NCBI GenBank assembly: GCA_015680685.1
Contig: MNCI01008930.1
Location: 572,812-636,811 of the forward strand
From: Gnetum montanum
Taxonomy: Eukaryota; Streptophyta; Gnetopsida; Gnetales; Gnetaceae
Length of the DNA: 64,000 bases
Reading direction: 5' to 3'
Shown: in pieces, positions 10,755-22,828 of the stretch
Position numbering within the stretch: position 1 is the stretch's first letter
How the letters are laid out: every line of letters starts with the position of its first letter
Program-made: the position numbers and the translations under genes
Notes under the pieces: model-generated
Seen by the model: only the letters and a program-made list of their open reading frames with translations
Told to the model about the DNA's origin: nothing
The model's database searches: none

Positions 10755-12766
10755 ATGTCTTCTTCTTCACACAAAAGAAATTTACCACCTAGGCCTAACA
10801 TAAGAAGTAATCAGCGACAAGATATACATGACATTGATCTACCAATTCCTCAATAGTTTCATCTGGTATATGTTCATCATGATGAATATGTACCTAACTT
10901 CACCTTTATTCTCCACCAAGATGACTAGTTGCATTGGTATGACTTGGAAGGTAACATAGTGTACCTCCCGACTATTCAGTCTCAAGTATGCTTCTTCGTG
11001 CTCTCACGCGAATAGGCATGCAACACTTACATGCTGAGTACATTGCATAGGACTATGATTTGAGAGACTATCATCCTACCAAAGTGCAATGTCAAAGGGA
11101 TTATCAATAGGAGAGACACCATAAATCCTTAGAGAGAAAATGGTCTAAGGATGCCCCCCACATTTTAAGAGAAATTGAGGGTGATGAACCTACCTTAGGT
11201 AGTCACCCACATAATGATGTTCCTCCCCTTGACTTTGGCCAAGGTGTTGTGTATTAAAACTTTCATTCTACTATTCACAATGTAGATGCTAATACCAATG
11301 AACACAAAGTGTCCAAAAAAGGAACAAAGACACATGACAAAGGTGGGTATTCTGATCGTAATTGTGATTGAGGTAGAGATCACCAAAGAGAAGGTAGTAG
11401 ACATCATCATAGGGGTGGTTCTCCTTCTTCTTCACCTTCATCATCTTGTTCACCCTCTCCTTCCATGTCTAGACATAGCCATAGAGAAACAAATCATGAG
11501 GATAAGGGCAGACAAAGTGGAATTCACAGATGAGACAACCAAGACAGAGGATGAGGGCACTCTAGGAAATCACACCATAGAAGAAGGGAGAGTAGGTAAC
11601 CGCGTAGGCACCATAGACGCTATGAACAAGATGATTATGATGAACCCCTACTCGCTACACAAGGAATGCTAGATATAACTGAGGCTGTGAGAGTTCCAAC
11701 AAGGCACTAAAAAGATAGTAGGATCAAGAGGTTAGACATGAATAACATCCCATGATTTGAAGGGGGATATAACACTGATCCTCAAAATCACTTACAAACA
11801 TTTCACAATGTGTATGCCTTGCAAAACATAGAAAATGAATGGTAAAAACTTAAGTTGTAACCATGGATACTAATAAAAGAAGCTAAAGGCTAGTACCAGT
11901 TCTTAGAACCAGAATCTATTTGTAGGTAGAGTCCTATGCTAGAATTGTTCAATGATAAGTACCAAATGTACTCCCAGGTGTCTAACTTGTGAAAGCAAAT
12001 CGAAGGATGAAAACAAGGAAGTCATGAACCCTTGGTTTCTTTCATGGGTCGCTATTATGCACTTCTACAATGTTGTCCTAGCCATGGTTATTCATAGTGG
12101 GATCAACTATGCCATCTCGTAGACGGGCTTAGGCATGAAACGAGAAGAACCCTTGGGACTTATGCCTAAGGGAGGTTATCATAGCTTAGGTCCCATCAAA
12201 TTCATAGGCTACTAGAGAAAGTAGCTAAGGAAGAAGATGAGCTATGAAAAAGAGAGAGTGCAAAGGAATATAACTAAGATCCTTACCTCTGAAAGAAGGG
12301 AGTAAGATTTTGTGAGGATGAGGAAGAGTCATCACTTGAAGAGATGGTAAATAGGAAAACCTTTCCTATCCAAAAGTTAGCATTAGAAGTATTGACAAAG
12401 GTAGAAAAAATATGGAACTCCCTGGATTGTAGATTTCAAACTATGCTCAAAGTTGTAGAGGAGTCTAGAGAGCGAGGTAGTGATCATGAAAAAAGGAAAA
12501 AGAGATAAGCAGAGAACACACATAACAAGGGTAAGGGTAAAGTTGCTATTATTGAAGAAGTTGTGGACTCAGATACAGACGATGATAGTGGATGTGAGAT
12601 CTATCAATACGAAAATCCTAAGGGATGTTTCCCTGTAATCTCACATTTACAATTGTCTGGGATGTATGCACTTAATCCACATTTAAACAAATGGCAAACA
12701 AATGGCAAACATCTTGATGTTTACCTTATCCCCAAGATAACCCAAGGTAGTTTGACCAACCTTTAA
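10755..12766 (+). pseudogene. gag: gag of Athila A2
   Basis: The start is the ATG at 10755 (MSSSSHKRNLPPR), matching the start of A4 gag at 55245. N-terminal homology includes DLPIPQ and FTFILHQDD. The Arg/Asp/Ser/His-rich linker lies at 11290-11640 and the gag core at about 11930-12260. The C-terminal part has KGKVAIIEEVVDSDTDDD and the knuckle-like GCEIYQYENPKGCFP (12590), in which the second cysteine and the histidine have changed. Many stops and several frame shifts are present. As in A1 and A4, the segment after the core is in a different frame from the core, so the frame break there may be old. Confidence 0.85.
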
Positions 12767-13074
12767 CGTATTATCCAAGTGGAACTCCACCACAACCAAT
12801 TGAGCAACATCAATAGTGGTAGCACCCACAATCATGGGGAATGCCACCACCAAGGTAACAATATCCTTATCGGTAACTTGACTGATATGGATACTATGCA
12901 CAGCATCCAATCTCTCCACATGACTTTGTTGGTCATGTTACTCCCCAACATCATGACCAAGCCCATGAGTACTATAGGACTTCCTTTCCTACGGGCGACA
13001 TTCCAAAAGTATACCATCCTTCCAATCCGACCGCATCTCTCCCACCAATAGCTCCACTACCACCTACTTCAACA

Positions 13075-13896
13075 ATGCAATATGAACTCCCTACTCAGCC
13101 ACAGCAACACAACATCACAAGGGTTGTTAATCCTCAACCTACTATTGGTTCTGAAAATTGTACGAAGAAAAGATCTTTCTTCATAACCAATAGTCCAACC
13201 AAGCCTTTGCAACCTCAAGTGGCTGAGTCTTTGGATGCCTACGTATCAACTAAATCTTTAGAGCCCCCTTCAAATTTAACACTGCATTCAATGCATACGG
13301 TCATCTTAACACATGTCGTTACTAATTGTATCAAAGCTGGCCACCTTCCCAGGAAATTCTCTGATCCTGGGAGTCCTCTAATATATCTACAAATTGTTGG
13401 GAATGAGCCATGCAAAGATCTTTTGGATTTAGGTTCCAGTGTCAACCTAATATCCAAAGAAATGTATAAGGCCTGGAACATGTCCCCATTAAAAAATAGC
13501 AATGTCCATTTAGAGTTAGCCAACTAGTCCATCATTGTTTCCTTGGGACTAGTGGAGGACATTGTTACCATTGTTTATGGGTGGTTGTATTTAGCTAGCT
13601 TCCTAGTGATTCAAATGAATAACAGTAATGGAAACTTCCCAATCATAATGGGAAGGGCATGGCTAAGCACTATCGATGCACACCTAGGTATCCATGATCT
13701 TTCCCTAGAAATATCTAAGGAAAACACTTTTGCAAAGATCAAGAAGAAGAAGGTTCCATGCATCGTATACAATGACATACAATGTAATTATGTGCAGAGA
13801 TCATGGGTTGTGCAAAGTTTAACATTTCCTATATGCAATCAGTGTGCACACATGATCAACATACAAAGGTGCCTGTATGTAGCAGCCACACAATAA
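13075..13896 (+). pseudogene. Aspartic protease region of Athila A2
   Basis: One frame runs 273 codons with a single TAG at 13526. After a Pro/Gln/Thr-rich leader, KFSDPGSPLIYLQIVGNEP leads into DLLDLGSSVNLI (about 13423). This has the retropepsin D-x-G-S shape and is the only Athila protease active site still recognisable here. It is followed by LGLVEDIVT and FPIIMGRAWLSTIDAHLGI (about 13636), the conserved end of the Athila protease. The leader before the active site is also conserved in A3 and A4. The protease would release mature Gag, RT and integrase. Confidence 0.85.
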
Positions 13897-15130
13897 GAAG
13901 ACACTCAGTGGCTGATAGCTGATCAAGAAAGTAGCTCACTTATATGCATGGAACTAACTGAGGGTTTAATTTGTGCTTATATAAATAACATTGATGCACT
14001 AGAGTAAGTCCATCACCAACTTCCCAGTCCTAACTTAGAAAACATCAACTAGTAGAAGTTGGAAATTCTGAAGAAATTTAAACAAGAGCCCATAGATCTA
14101 AAACCATTGCCCACAGGTATGGAATACACGTTCCTTAAGAATGGAAAACCAGTAATCATCAACGTAATACTTGCTCCACAACAAAAAGATAATTTTATAT
14201 AGGTAATAAACAAATGATTATGGATATAGTGGATACAACCAAATAAAAATAGCCCTAGAAGACCAAGCCAAAACTATGTTAACTAGTCCTTGGGGAATGT
14301 TTGCATACAAAAAAATGTTGTTTGGCTTGGGCAATGCCCCTACCACGTTTTAATGCTTAGTTCTAAGCATATTCTAGAAGTAGATAGGAAATGGTGTGGA
14401 AGTCTTTATGGATGACTTCTCCACCTATGAAGCAAGTTTTGATCAAGCCTTGGACCTATTGGAGCAAGTGCTAAAAAGATGTGTAGAAACTTATCTAAGG
14501 ATTAATTTAAAAAAAAAGCCACTTGATGGTTCAAAAAGGCATAGTACTTGGACATAAAATTTCACATGCAGGGATAGAGGTAGACCCTGAAAAAATCAAA
14601 GTCATCCAAGGAATCACCCGTCTACCGGAAACTGTCAAAGACATTCAGTCATTCCTTGGACACATTGGCTACTATAGGAGATTCATAGAGAACTTTTCAA
14701 AGATTGCTAAACCATTGGTAGAGTTGAAGAAAAAGGATGTACCCTTCAAGTGGACCAAGGAATGTGAACTAGGTTTCCAAACTTTGAAGCAGAAGCTGGT
14801 AGAAACACCCATTCTACAAGCTCCTGACTAGTCCAGATCATTCCATGTCATGACTAATGCATCCAAGTATCCCTTAGGAGCTATACTTACGTAGTTAGAT
14901 GACTAGAAATGGTTGTAGTATTTTCACTAGAAAAATTTAGACACTATGTATTGGGGTACAAAGTATTCATATACATAGATCATAGTGCTATCTAGTTCTT
15001 CATGAATAAGCCAATGGTAAGCCCCCATATTATATGATGGTTGGTAATCCTACAAGAGTTCGATCTAACAATGATCGATCATAAAGGCACCAAGAACATA
15101 GTTGCTGATCATTTATCTTGGTTATGCTAG
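13897..15130 (+). pseudogene. Reverse transcriptase and RNase H of Athila A2, with deletions
   Basis: The pre-RT connector (LEILKKFKQEP, LKPLPTGMEYTFLKNGKP) runs to 14215. There the sequence jumps to GYSGYNQI equivalents, deleting about 370 bases that hold the fingers and the first catalytic Asp. The second catalytic motif survives as VFMDDFST at 14401. The thumb/connection (GIVLGHKISHAGIEVDPEKIKVIQG, FLGHIGYYRRFIENFSKI) is open over 14523-14831. RNase H starts NASKYPLGAIL (about 14850), has lost about 95 bases near 14905, and ends with a decayed form of RKGTENVVADHLS (about 15080). Enzymatically dead. Confidence 0.85.
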
Positions 15131-15269
15131 GACAACAAAGAGGATGCATATCCCATTTTTGATCACTTCCCTGATGAGTTCCTCTTTGCTGGTGTAGTGA
15201 CTAACCAATCACCCACGGAGAAAAATTGGTACAGTAGCATTCTTACCTATCTCCTCACCCAAAAAACAC

Positions 15270-16448
15270 CATAAGACCTAGACCTTAAGAAGAAACAATA
15301 GTCTCTTTACAAAGCTAAGTACTTTATGGAGATCAATGGAAAACTTTACAAAGTATGTCCCAATGGCTTGGTTTATTGGTGTGTTCCCGATAGAGATCAA
15401 TTGAAAGTTCTCCAAGATGCTCATGAGGGCCCTTATGGGGGTCATTATGCTGGGTGATAAATAGATATTAAGATCCTTCTTGCAGGGTATTATTGGCCTA
15501 CCTTGTTCCAGGATACCCATCAATTTGTCCAATCTTGTGAGCGCTATCAACGTGATGGGGAAATGACTGCTAGAATGGAGGGTCCACAACAATGGATTTA
15601 ACTGTTAGAACCCTTTGACATTTGGAGGATTTATTTCATGGGGCCCATTACACCAATGACCAATGGAAAATCTTACATCATAGTTGCCGTAGACTACTTA
15701 ACAAAATGGGCTAAATCAGTTGTCGTTAAAGATTGCACATCATCTATAGCTACACGATTTGTTCAACAACAAGTTGTCAATAGGTTTGGTGTGCCATGTG
15801 CACTTATCTTAGATAATGGTATACACTTTATAATTGCAACTTTTTGGAAGTTAATGCAATGTTTAGGGGTTGAGCACAAATTGACTACACCATACCACCC
15901 CCAAGAAAATGGTCAAGCCAAGGTCACCAATAGGGAGATTACTAAGATACTAACAAGAACCATTAGCAAGTATAGGTGAGACTAGAGTAGTAAATTGAAT
16001 GATGCTCTTTGGGCATACCACTCCAAATGGAAACTCCTTATAGGCTACTCTTCCTAAAAGTTAGTGTATGGAAAACTTCCAATGCTCCCTATCCAAATTA
16101 AGCTCTGTATACTAGCCATGGCATGTGACCTCAACCTTGACCTTGATCTAGCACAAAAACAAAGGTTGATGATCCTTAACTTGCTAGATGAGAACTGATT
16201 AGCTACCCTTTCATCTAATGAGTTACATAAGGCATTTAATAAACAACTTCATGACTTGAAAATTAGGAAAGTTAAGTATTAACTAGGAGATAAGGTTCTC
16301 TACTATAACCCAACACATGTATCACAACGTACCAAATTTCAAACACTATTGAAACAACCTTACATTGTCTATGCAACTTTTCCTTTAGAATCCATGACCA
16401 TATATAAACCTGAGAGCCTAGATAAGAGACTATTAGCCAATGTGCAAT
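15270..16448 (+). pseudogene. Integrase of Athila A2
   Basis: The zinc-binding HHCC region is around 15415-15560 (GGHYAG, AGYYWPTLFQDTHQF, SCERYQRD); the last cysteine of the finger is Tyr. The core is open over 15638-15979. Of the D,D35E triad the first Asp is Tyr (RIYFMGP), the second Asp is present (LILDNGIHF) and the Glu is Lys (NGQAKVTNRE), so it cannot join DNA. The C-terminal region (LVYGKLPMLPIQIKL, LAQKQRL, GDKVLYYNPTHV) reaches a TAA at 16446. Confidence 0.87.
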
Positions 16449-18540
16449 AAACAAAACCTTTCCATGAGATTAGGACAGCCAGAACATATGCTACCTCTAT
16501 AGGTGGGCAACCTTGCTCATTATTTTAGATCTCCTCCTTCCAATTCAATCATGGGGGAGATGGCCACCCTTGCTAATCATTGAGGGCCCTCAATTCTTTC
16601 TAATATTTTGTTTTACACATTTTATTTTACATATTTTTTTTTCACATTTTTTTTACATATTTTTGTTTTACACATTTTTTTTACACATTTCTTAAATTTT
16701 TCTTGTTTTTTGTTTTACACCGTCATTCATATTTTTACCATTTCTAAATGTGATTTCATTTTTTTTTCATCCAATAAGTGTTCATGATGGTGGTATGAAT
16801 AATATGATATCAATTGCTAATGTTTGGATTTTACCTTTGAAGTATGATGTCGATATTAAGGTATGGTTCTTTTGATTAACAGGCAATGAGTCCACGTCAT
16901 TCATACATCCATAAAATCCTATGGTCTCCTTTGGCTTGGAACTGTACAGTCCCTTTTCTCTAATAAAACTATTAATGAATTCATGGTTAAGTATTTCTCA
17001 AACTAAGGAAGGACTCAAGGGATGAAAAAGATGTGACTTCAAGGGGATTCGATGCATTTGTACTAGCTATTCTCTTGAAGTTCTTGGATGCTTTTTGCTT
17101 AGGTTTTCTTCCATTTTGACCATTCATCAAATCACCAGAAGCTAAGTACATAAAAATAAGTCTTTGCATGGTGTTGTTATCACGCAAAAAACACACAAAA
17201 AAATAGTGAGAATTCAAAGCACACCCCTTAGACACAATAATGCAATTGGGCTACACGCACTAGTTATGGAACTAGAAGGACATGTTACCCATGCTTCAAG
17301 GTTCCCTATAACTCAAGCCCTTTTTCGCTTCCTAGTTCTCCATCTCACTCTCCTCAGAATGGTGGTGACTTTTTTTTTTTTTGTAGAGGCATTCTTGTTA
17401 CTTCAAGAGGATGGGTTAGTCAATTATGTTGATGCAAGATCACTAAATATGGATTTTTGAGCTTGGATTTCGAATGAGGTCTACTTAGTCACATTAACCA
17501 TGAAACACACAAGGGACTTTATAGAACCTTGATCTTGGGTTTCCATTCCATTCTCCCCTCTCCACCTTTCTTTTCCATTTTTCACCTCATTGCTAGTTGT
17601 ATCATTAGTCCATAACTTGGTTGATGCATCGTTTTTCCTTGGTAATTTCTTGTGGGTAATTTTTTAACTCTTGCTTCCAAATGACATTCCTAGAGCCTAC
17701 AGACTCTTTGGTTTGTGGGTCTGTCAGGGTACTAAAGGCATGAGCTTGCTTTGGGGAGGACCCACTAGAATTTCTTTTTGGTGCACTTGTTAACTCCTTT
17801 CCTTTAAAAATTTTCTGCAATCAACAATTTTTTGTTTCATCCCCATCCATGACATCCATTTTATTGGCATTGTCATTATTACTTTTTCTCCATATTTCTT
17901 ATTCCTTATCTTTTTCCATCCTATCATTACCAGAGGTTTGCTCTTCACCATGGGGGCCCTGGCACAATTTTTTAAATTTTTCCTAACCCCTACACCATGG
18001 GTAGTCACTAATGTTAAAACTCTAGAATCGATATTTGCCATAACCACAACTCAATCAATGCACTTTACATCGAGGCAAGGTATCAACTACATTGAGATTT
18101 ATCTACCTCGCTCATTTGTGACTATGTTGTGTGTGTAGATGACAATCATACAACAATGGATTGGGCTTGGAGAAAACACTCAGGATGGACTAGAACTAGA
18201 GCATTTACAAAAGGAGCAAGATTGATGTCATGGCTAGGAATAAACAATGACAGGTGCAATATTGGCATTGGTAGTAACACGTCTTATTCTTCTCTCTCTC
18301 TCTCTCTCTCTCTTCTTCTCTTCTAGTTGCCAAATAAGGCTAGATGTCATTTATGTATAATGTTCACTTTTGTGGTCATGAACACTAATGCTATCATATA
18401 TTGTATTGTTGATCCATTCACCAGGCACGTTGAGTCAATCAACCCATTCCATCATCAATGGTCATTTAGTTAATAATCCCATACCTTCTCAATAATTTGT
18501 AAGAAACTCGAGGATGAGTTTTCATTCATTCATGGAGGTA
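16449..18540. other. Athila 3' spacer of A2 between integrase and LTR
   Basis: Right after integrase is a run of TTTTACACATTTTTT words (16580-16710). The rest is conserved with 61149-63225 in A4 but is broken in every frame. Plus-strand pieces shared with A4 include the block at 18129-18270 (CVDDNHTTMDWAW; NDRCNIGIGS). Minus-strand pieces shared with A4 include 17605-17820 (GSSPKQAHAF, LTDPQTKE) and 16987-17235 (TNASNPLEVTSF). Athila elements often carry an env-like ORF here, but I do not see clear signal-peptide or transmembrane features. The coding strand is undecided. A (TC)n microsatellite lies at about 18290-18313. Confidence 0.6.
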
Positions 18541-19376
18541 TGATGAATCGTGATATTGCATACGTGATATCACATCCAAGATATTGCATCTATGATGTTG
18601 GATTGATCATGCGATGTCAGATACCTGATATCATGACCTGCCTCCTTACCTATAAATAAGAGGTGATGTCCTTGGTTTCCATAGTTAGAAGTTAGTCCCT
18701 TAGCCAAACTCTTGCCAATTTTTCCCTCCAGAGTTAGAATTATTTCTGCGTGCCTATAGTAGGAGTCATAGAGTGAACGGATCTTTATTTGAGCATTGTG
18801 TACCTGAGCACACTTTGTGTATGGCAATAAAGACAAACTTTATGATAAACCTTGCAGCATACAAAATAGATTAATTAGTGTTAATTATTATTTAATCCTT
18901 TCCTAGTTAATTAATGATCTCTCTCACCTTATAACTCTCTTAGTTAAATACACTCAGTATGACCGCTTCAAGCATGCGTGCAGTGCTTAATAACCCAGTA
19001 ACAATTAGCATTTGGTAATCCCAACAACATTGCACTGGTTCAAGATGTGTACGGCAAATGGGAATGGATACTAGTGTTAGGAGTACTTAGAACTTAGTTA
19101 ATGAATAGTTAAATTAGATTAGTTACTTAGTTATTTCTCTCTCCCCTCCTTATTAGTGTAGGATATAAAACACATAAAAGCCATAAAAATCATATGCCTC
19201 AAACTTACTTAACCATACAACCATGACATACAAGTAAGTTTGGGAAGACAATGATTAATCAACCTATTATCATTCTACGAAGGCTCATAGGCACTTAGTC
19301 CTTGGAAATTCACCACATCATGCATGAAATGCTTACATTCATATGGTTGAGCATACGGGTACCTAGCCACTCATCA
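18541..19376 (+). repeat. Athila LTR (b), 3' LTR of A2
   Basis: 836 bases, TGATGA to TCATCA, preceded by the polypurine tract ATGGAGGTA. TATAAATA is at 18651-18658. U3 GATAT words are more decayed than in the right-hand copy. It is followed by GCACC, possibly a remnant of the next primer site, and then by the tail of element D. Confidence 0.9.
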
Positions 19377-20399
19377 GCACCTATAGCACAAGTGTTTCCT
19401 CCTTGGGATGAGTTGCATTACATCTACTTGGGCTTTGACTAGCCCACAAAGGCTCCCCATGGGATGAGTTGCGTTACATCTATCATGGGTTCTATGGTTG
19501 ACTGAAAGAATGGTGCCATGTGCATTGGAGAAGCTTGTAGGGAAGGTGGGAAAATGTAAGGTAAAGGGGGTACATGAAAATAGGCTATAACCAGGTACTA
19601 GGGATGTACACTCTGAAATGGCTTGGCAAGTCCAATCAGGCACATTAGAGCAATGTGGTGTCTTTCCACTACAATGAAGCATGTCTCTAAATGATCACCT
19701 TTGGGGCTTCATCCTATAAATACAATGTAGAGAAGATAAGAAAACAACTACATGACATGAGATAAGAGCAAACTGCTAATTGTGAGGGCGTTGCAAGTGC
19801 TACAAGTGTTAGACCAGTTGCAAGGGCTTATAATGTCAAAGTAGGAAGGCTAGTGTAGGTGTCGAAGCTAGAATGTTGCAAATCTCCAGTAACCACACTA
19901 GAAGTGAGCCCCCAAGAAGGCTAGCAAGGTGGATAATGGTGATGGTGGTGCAAGTGCTTGAGACTCCACATCAAGGACAAGATCTTGGAAATCTAGCAAA
20001 ATGATAGAGAGCTAGGATGTTGAACATGCTTCCAAGCCCAAGAAATGGTGAGGGCTATAGGATGATAGTAAGGTGGTTGGGCCATGGTACTACTAGTACT
20101 CCAATGGGTGGTGTTGATGGTAACAGCTCTAATAAATAATGAAATACCCAAGGCCAATAATGTTATTAGCATGGCCTAAGGGTGGTTTGACTGGAAATGA
20201 TGACGATAGCTTTGAAAGGTTAGCAAAATGCCCAAGGGCCTCTCTGGAGGATTAGCATAATGCCAAGGGCAATAACGCTACAAATGTTCTAAAGGCCTCT
20301 TTTGTAATGGCATGAACTCCATTCTAGAACTACCTCATATGACCCCAGAGGTATGGGTGGATGATGGAGGATTGAAAGCATTCGTGTTTACTTGTCCAC
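19377..20399. other. Tail of element D with a possible plus-strand promoter and antisense segment
   Basis: On the plus strand, CCTATAAATACAATG (TATAAATA at 19715-19722) is followed at about 19790-20050 by a decayed Lys/Ser/Ala-rich reading (APKKASKVDNGDGGASA). Its counterpart in C lies on the minus strand at 36830-37160 (RNCGDASAQE). This suggests a second, short antisense coding segment in the tails of these elements, but the evidence is thin. A direct repeat of GGGATGAGTTGC(A/G)TTACATCTA occurs at about 19406 and 19460. I cannot exclude that part of this stretch is a piece of another LTR. Confidence 0.4.
19715..19722 (+). promoter_or_regulatory. TATA box in the tail of D, plus strand
   Basis: TATAAATA in a CATCC-TATAAATA-CAATG context, opposite to the direction of D. 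It could drive the antisense segment that follows, or be the core promoter of an LTR fragment. Confidence 0.35.
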
Positions 20400-20866
20400 A
20401 GAACTATGCATGTTGAACTATGTGTGCTATACTATGAACCTAATTTAAGATCCTAGTAGATCATAAGATGTGTTAGTTTTAGGTCCTAGCAGACTGTGAA
20501 CCCAGTTTAAGATCCTATCAGACCATGATGCACTAGTTATAGTCTTAGCAAACTACTATGTGCTAGTTTAACCTCATAGCAGACGTTGGATGTTGTGCTA
20601 GTTTAACATCATGACACAAGGATGGGCTATATTAGTTTAAGTGTCATGGTGGATGGATGCTATGGATGTCAATTTAATGTCATAGCCAAAGGACACACTA
20701 TGGTAGTTTATAGTCATAGTAGACTTGCTATGCTAGTTTAACATCATAGCGAATGGGTGTGCTGCAGATGCCAGTTTAATATCATACCCAAGGATGTGAT
20801 GTGCTAGTTTATAATCATAGCAAACTTGCTGTGCTAGTTTAACATCAGAGCAAATGCTTGCTTACC
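20400..20866 (-). repeat. Post-integrase tandem array of element D
   Basis: On the plus strand the units read like TGCTAGTTTAACATCATAGCAGAC, i.e. TTAAACTAGCA on the element strand. There are about thirteen imperfect units of 30-40 bases. They correspond to 36110-36600 in C and 7255-7620 in B. Confidence 0.85.
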
Positions 20867-20874
20867 TTGCTTTG

Positions 20875-21654
20875 TCATTGATGTGATGTTATGTGCTGGG
20901 TGTAGTACAACCTCAAGTATGAATGGTTGATCAAATTGGAAAACTCATTGCTGTATAGATTAGTAAGCTTGAATGCTTCATTGTCATGGGCCTTGGTGAC
21001 CAAAAAAGACCCTTCCCAATTGGCTAAGAATTTATCCATAGGTTTATGAATGACCTTAAGGACCATGTCCCCACTCTTGATAGGGCGTTGATGTTGATTA
21101 TGGTAGTGCTTTTTCATTCTTTTCCTCATACCATTCAATGCGATCAAGTGTCTACATGTGCTCCTCCTCTATAGAGTTGACATTAATGATTCTCAACTTG
21201 TTGTTCTGGGCCTTGTCAATGAAGCTTGAGAGGATCACACAGAGCGATGGAACCTACAATTCAAGAGGCAAATTTTCTTCAGACCCATACACAAGGCTAT
21301 TTGATGTCTTACCTATTACTGTTCTGTGTGGTGTTTGGTAGGATCATAGTGCATAGACTAGCTACTTGTGCCATCATCATTTGCTGCTATTGAGCATCTT
21401 CTTCAGAAGGTTGAAGATGACCTTTTTTGTAGCCTCTACATGGCCATTTTCTTGTAGGTAGCATGGCGATGAAAAGGAATTCTTAATCCCAAGGCATTCA
21501 CAGAAGGCTTTGCTTTCTGCACTACTAAACTATGGCCCATTGTCTATGACTATAGTCATGGGTAGACCAAATTGGATCACTATGTTGTCAAGCATGAATT
21601 TGGAAACCCATTAAAATGTTGTCTTTCTAATGGGAATAGCTTCAACCCACTTGG
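20875..21654 (-). pseudogene. Integrase of element D, C-terminal half (continued from 39804)
   Basis: Downstream of the insertion of C, the minus strand continues KWVEAIPIRKTTF, then MLDNIVIQFGLPMTIVIDNGP with the second catalytic Asp intact (about 21545). Next is ENGHVEATKK with the catalytic Glu intact (about 21450). The C-terminal domain is open over 20875-21147 (HQRPIKSGDMVLKVI, NWEGSFLVTKAHDNEAFKL). The first catalytic Asp lies on the far side of C at about 39870 and has become Asn (WGLNIIG). Stops occur in the middle. Identity is certain because the two halves rejoin across the CTTGG duplication. Confidence 0.87.
21650..21654. other. Target-site duplication of element C, left copy
   Basis: CTTGG directly before TGAAACACC of the 5' LTR. 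The same five bases follow the 3' LTR at 39804-39808, and removing C plus one copy restores the integrase reading EYFTKW. Confidence 0.9.
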
Positions 21655-21945
21655 TGAAACACCATAAAGATTCAAGACCCTCTTACTTCACTAGGGTCTT
21701 GGAATTCAAGCAAGGGATTTCCACAAGCACGACATCATGGAAATTTGGTAGGAAATGAATGCTCTAAGTTTAGACCATCTAGTCCAGCAAATTGTCTACC
21801 TCCAGAGATGATAGGCCCAATGGACTCTCTGGCCTACCCACCTAGGTAACTTACTCGGCTGACAGTTTACTCAGAAACCTTACTTAGAGTTGTTGGTGGT
21901 GCTCAGGATGTGCACAACAGTTCGACAAGTTTTCTAGTGAAAATG

Positions 21946-22640
21946 TTTGCTACGCTACGCTATGCTATGTAGTGTAGTAGGCCTCAGAAGATAGTTTCTT
22001 ACGCAATCAAATGCAAACTGTTGCGAAACAAAGTGCTACGCTGTGCTATGCTATGCTATGCTACATAGCATAGCACAATGTAGTAGAGGCAAATCAAAAG
22101 TCCCAGCTTACCAAGTGATTCCAATGAAGAAATTGCACTCGGCAAGCACTCCGACCTCCAAAACTAGTTGCCTTGTTTAACTTCAAGTCCTTTAGAAAGG
22201 TCTCTTACTAGAAAGTGGCAAATTAAGCAAAACGTAGAATATGAAGGCTACTATGCTATGCTACACTACATAGCGTAGTGACAATACAAGGAAAGCAAGA
22301 AATGTCTCAAATGCAAGCTCAGCAAGTGTAGAGGATCTTCTTTGCAAAAGGCAAAAGTTGCAGCTATTAGCATGGTCAAAGCTTCAAAAAAGTGTTTGCA
22401 ACTTTAGCACGAGTCACAAATAAAGCCGGCTGCTACGCTATGCTATGCTATGTAGCGTAGTAGAGATGCAAACTAAATGAAGTGCTTCAAAGGTTAACCG
22501 GATGTGCACCGAGGCTTTCAACGAATGCAGGTTGACTTAAATGCGAATTTCCTTTTCAAACTAGTCACTACGTTGTGCTATGCTACATAGTGTAGCATAG
22601 CGTAGCATAGCATAGCAAATAGCTAGCTACGCTAGTGTGC
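21946..22640. repeat. Five palindromic GCTA/TAGC clusters in U3 of LTR C
   Basis: Clusters at about 21946-21978, 22031-22085, 22245-22280, 22428-22462 and 22563-22640. The clearest is TGCTATGCTA at 22054-22063 facing TAGCATAGCA at 22066-22075 with a 2-base centre. The clusters are separated by 80-160 bases of ordinary sequence and recur in the 3' LTR. Confidence 0.85.
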
Positions 22641-22820
22641 TTCATCTCTTACTTACACTGTTTGCACACTTGACGCTAGCACTCCCAGTTTCGACAACAT
22701 GATTGCAGCATAGCAAGGTTCATAACTGACCTTGTGCATCCATGCAGTATGGGCACATCAGCATCTCATGGGTCAAAGACACGTGGCATCTAAACTGCAT
22801 CTCTCACCTACTCTTGGCCC

Positions 22821-22828
22821 TATAAATA
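22821..22828 (+). promoter_or_regulatory. TATA box of 5' LTR C
   Basis: TATAAATA after CTCTTGGCCC, conserved at 39180-39187 in the 3' LTR. Probable start of the element transcript shortly downstream. Confidence 0.65.

Larger units (their letters stand above)
9763..19376 (+). mobile_element. Athila-like element A2, nearly full length
   Basis: LTR (9763-10589), tRNA-Asp-type primer site, gag, protease, RT, RNase H, integrase, a 2.1-kb spacer, polypurine tract and LTR (18541-19376). LTRs begin TGATGA and end TCATCA. The 5' LTR is preceded by an A1 3' end rather than by host DNA, so A1 and A2 share that LTR. Internal deletions remove part of RT (near 14215) and RNase H (near 14905). Integrase has lost catalytic residues. 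The element is dead. Confidence 0.85.

Noticed and set aside
17605-18047. LINE ORF1 C-terminal fragment on the minus strand
   Set aside because: The hydrophilic Lys/Ser-rich peptide is only vaguely like it; no endonuclease or RT of LINE type nearby and the DNA belongs to the Athila spacer.
19377-20399. 3' LTR of element D
   Set aside because: No similarity found with the 5' LTR at 53150-54223, and its only TATA box faces the other way.
20400-20866. Centromeric or satellite tandem repeat
   Set aside because: The units occur only inside the Tat-like elements at fixed places, so they are element parts.
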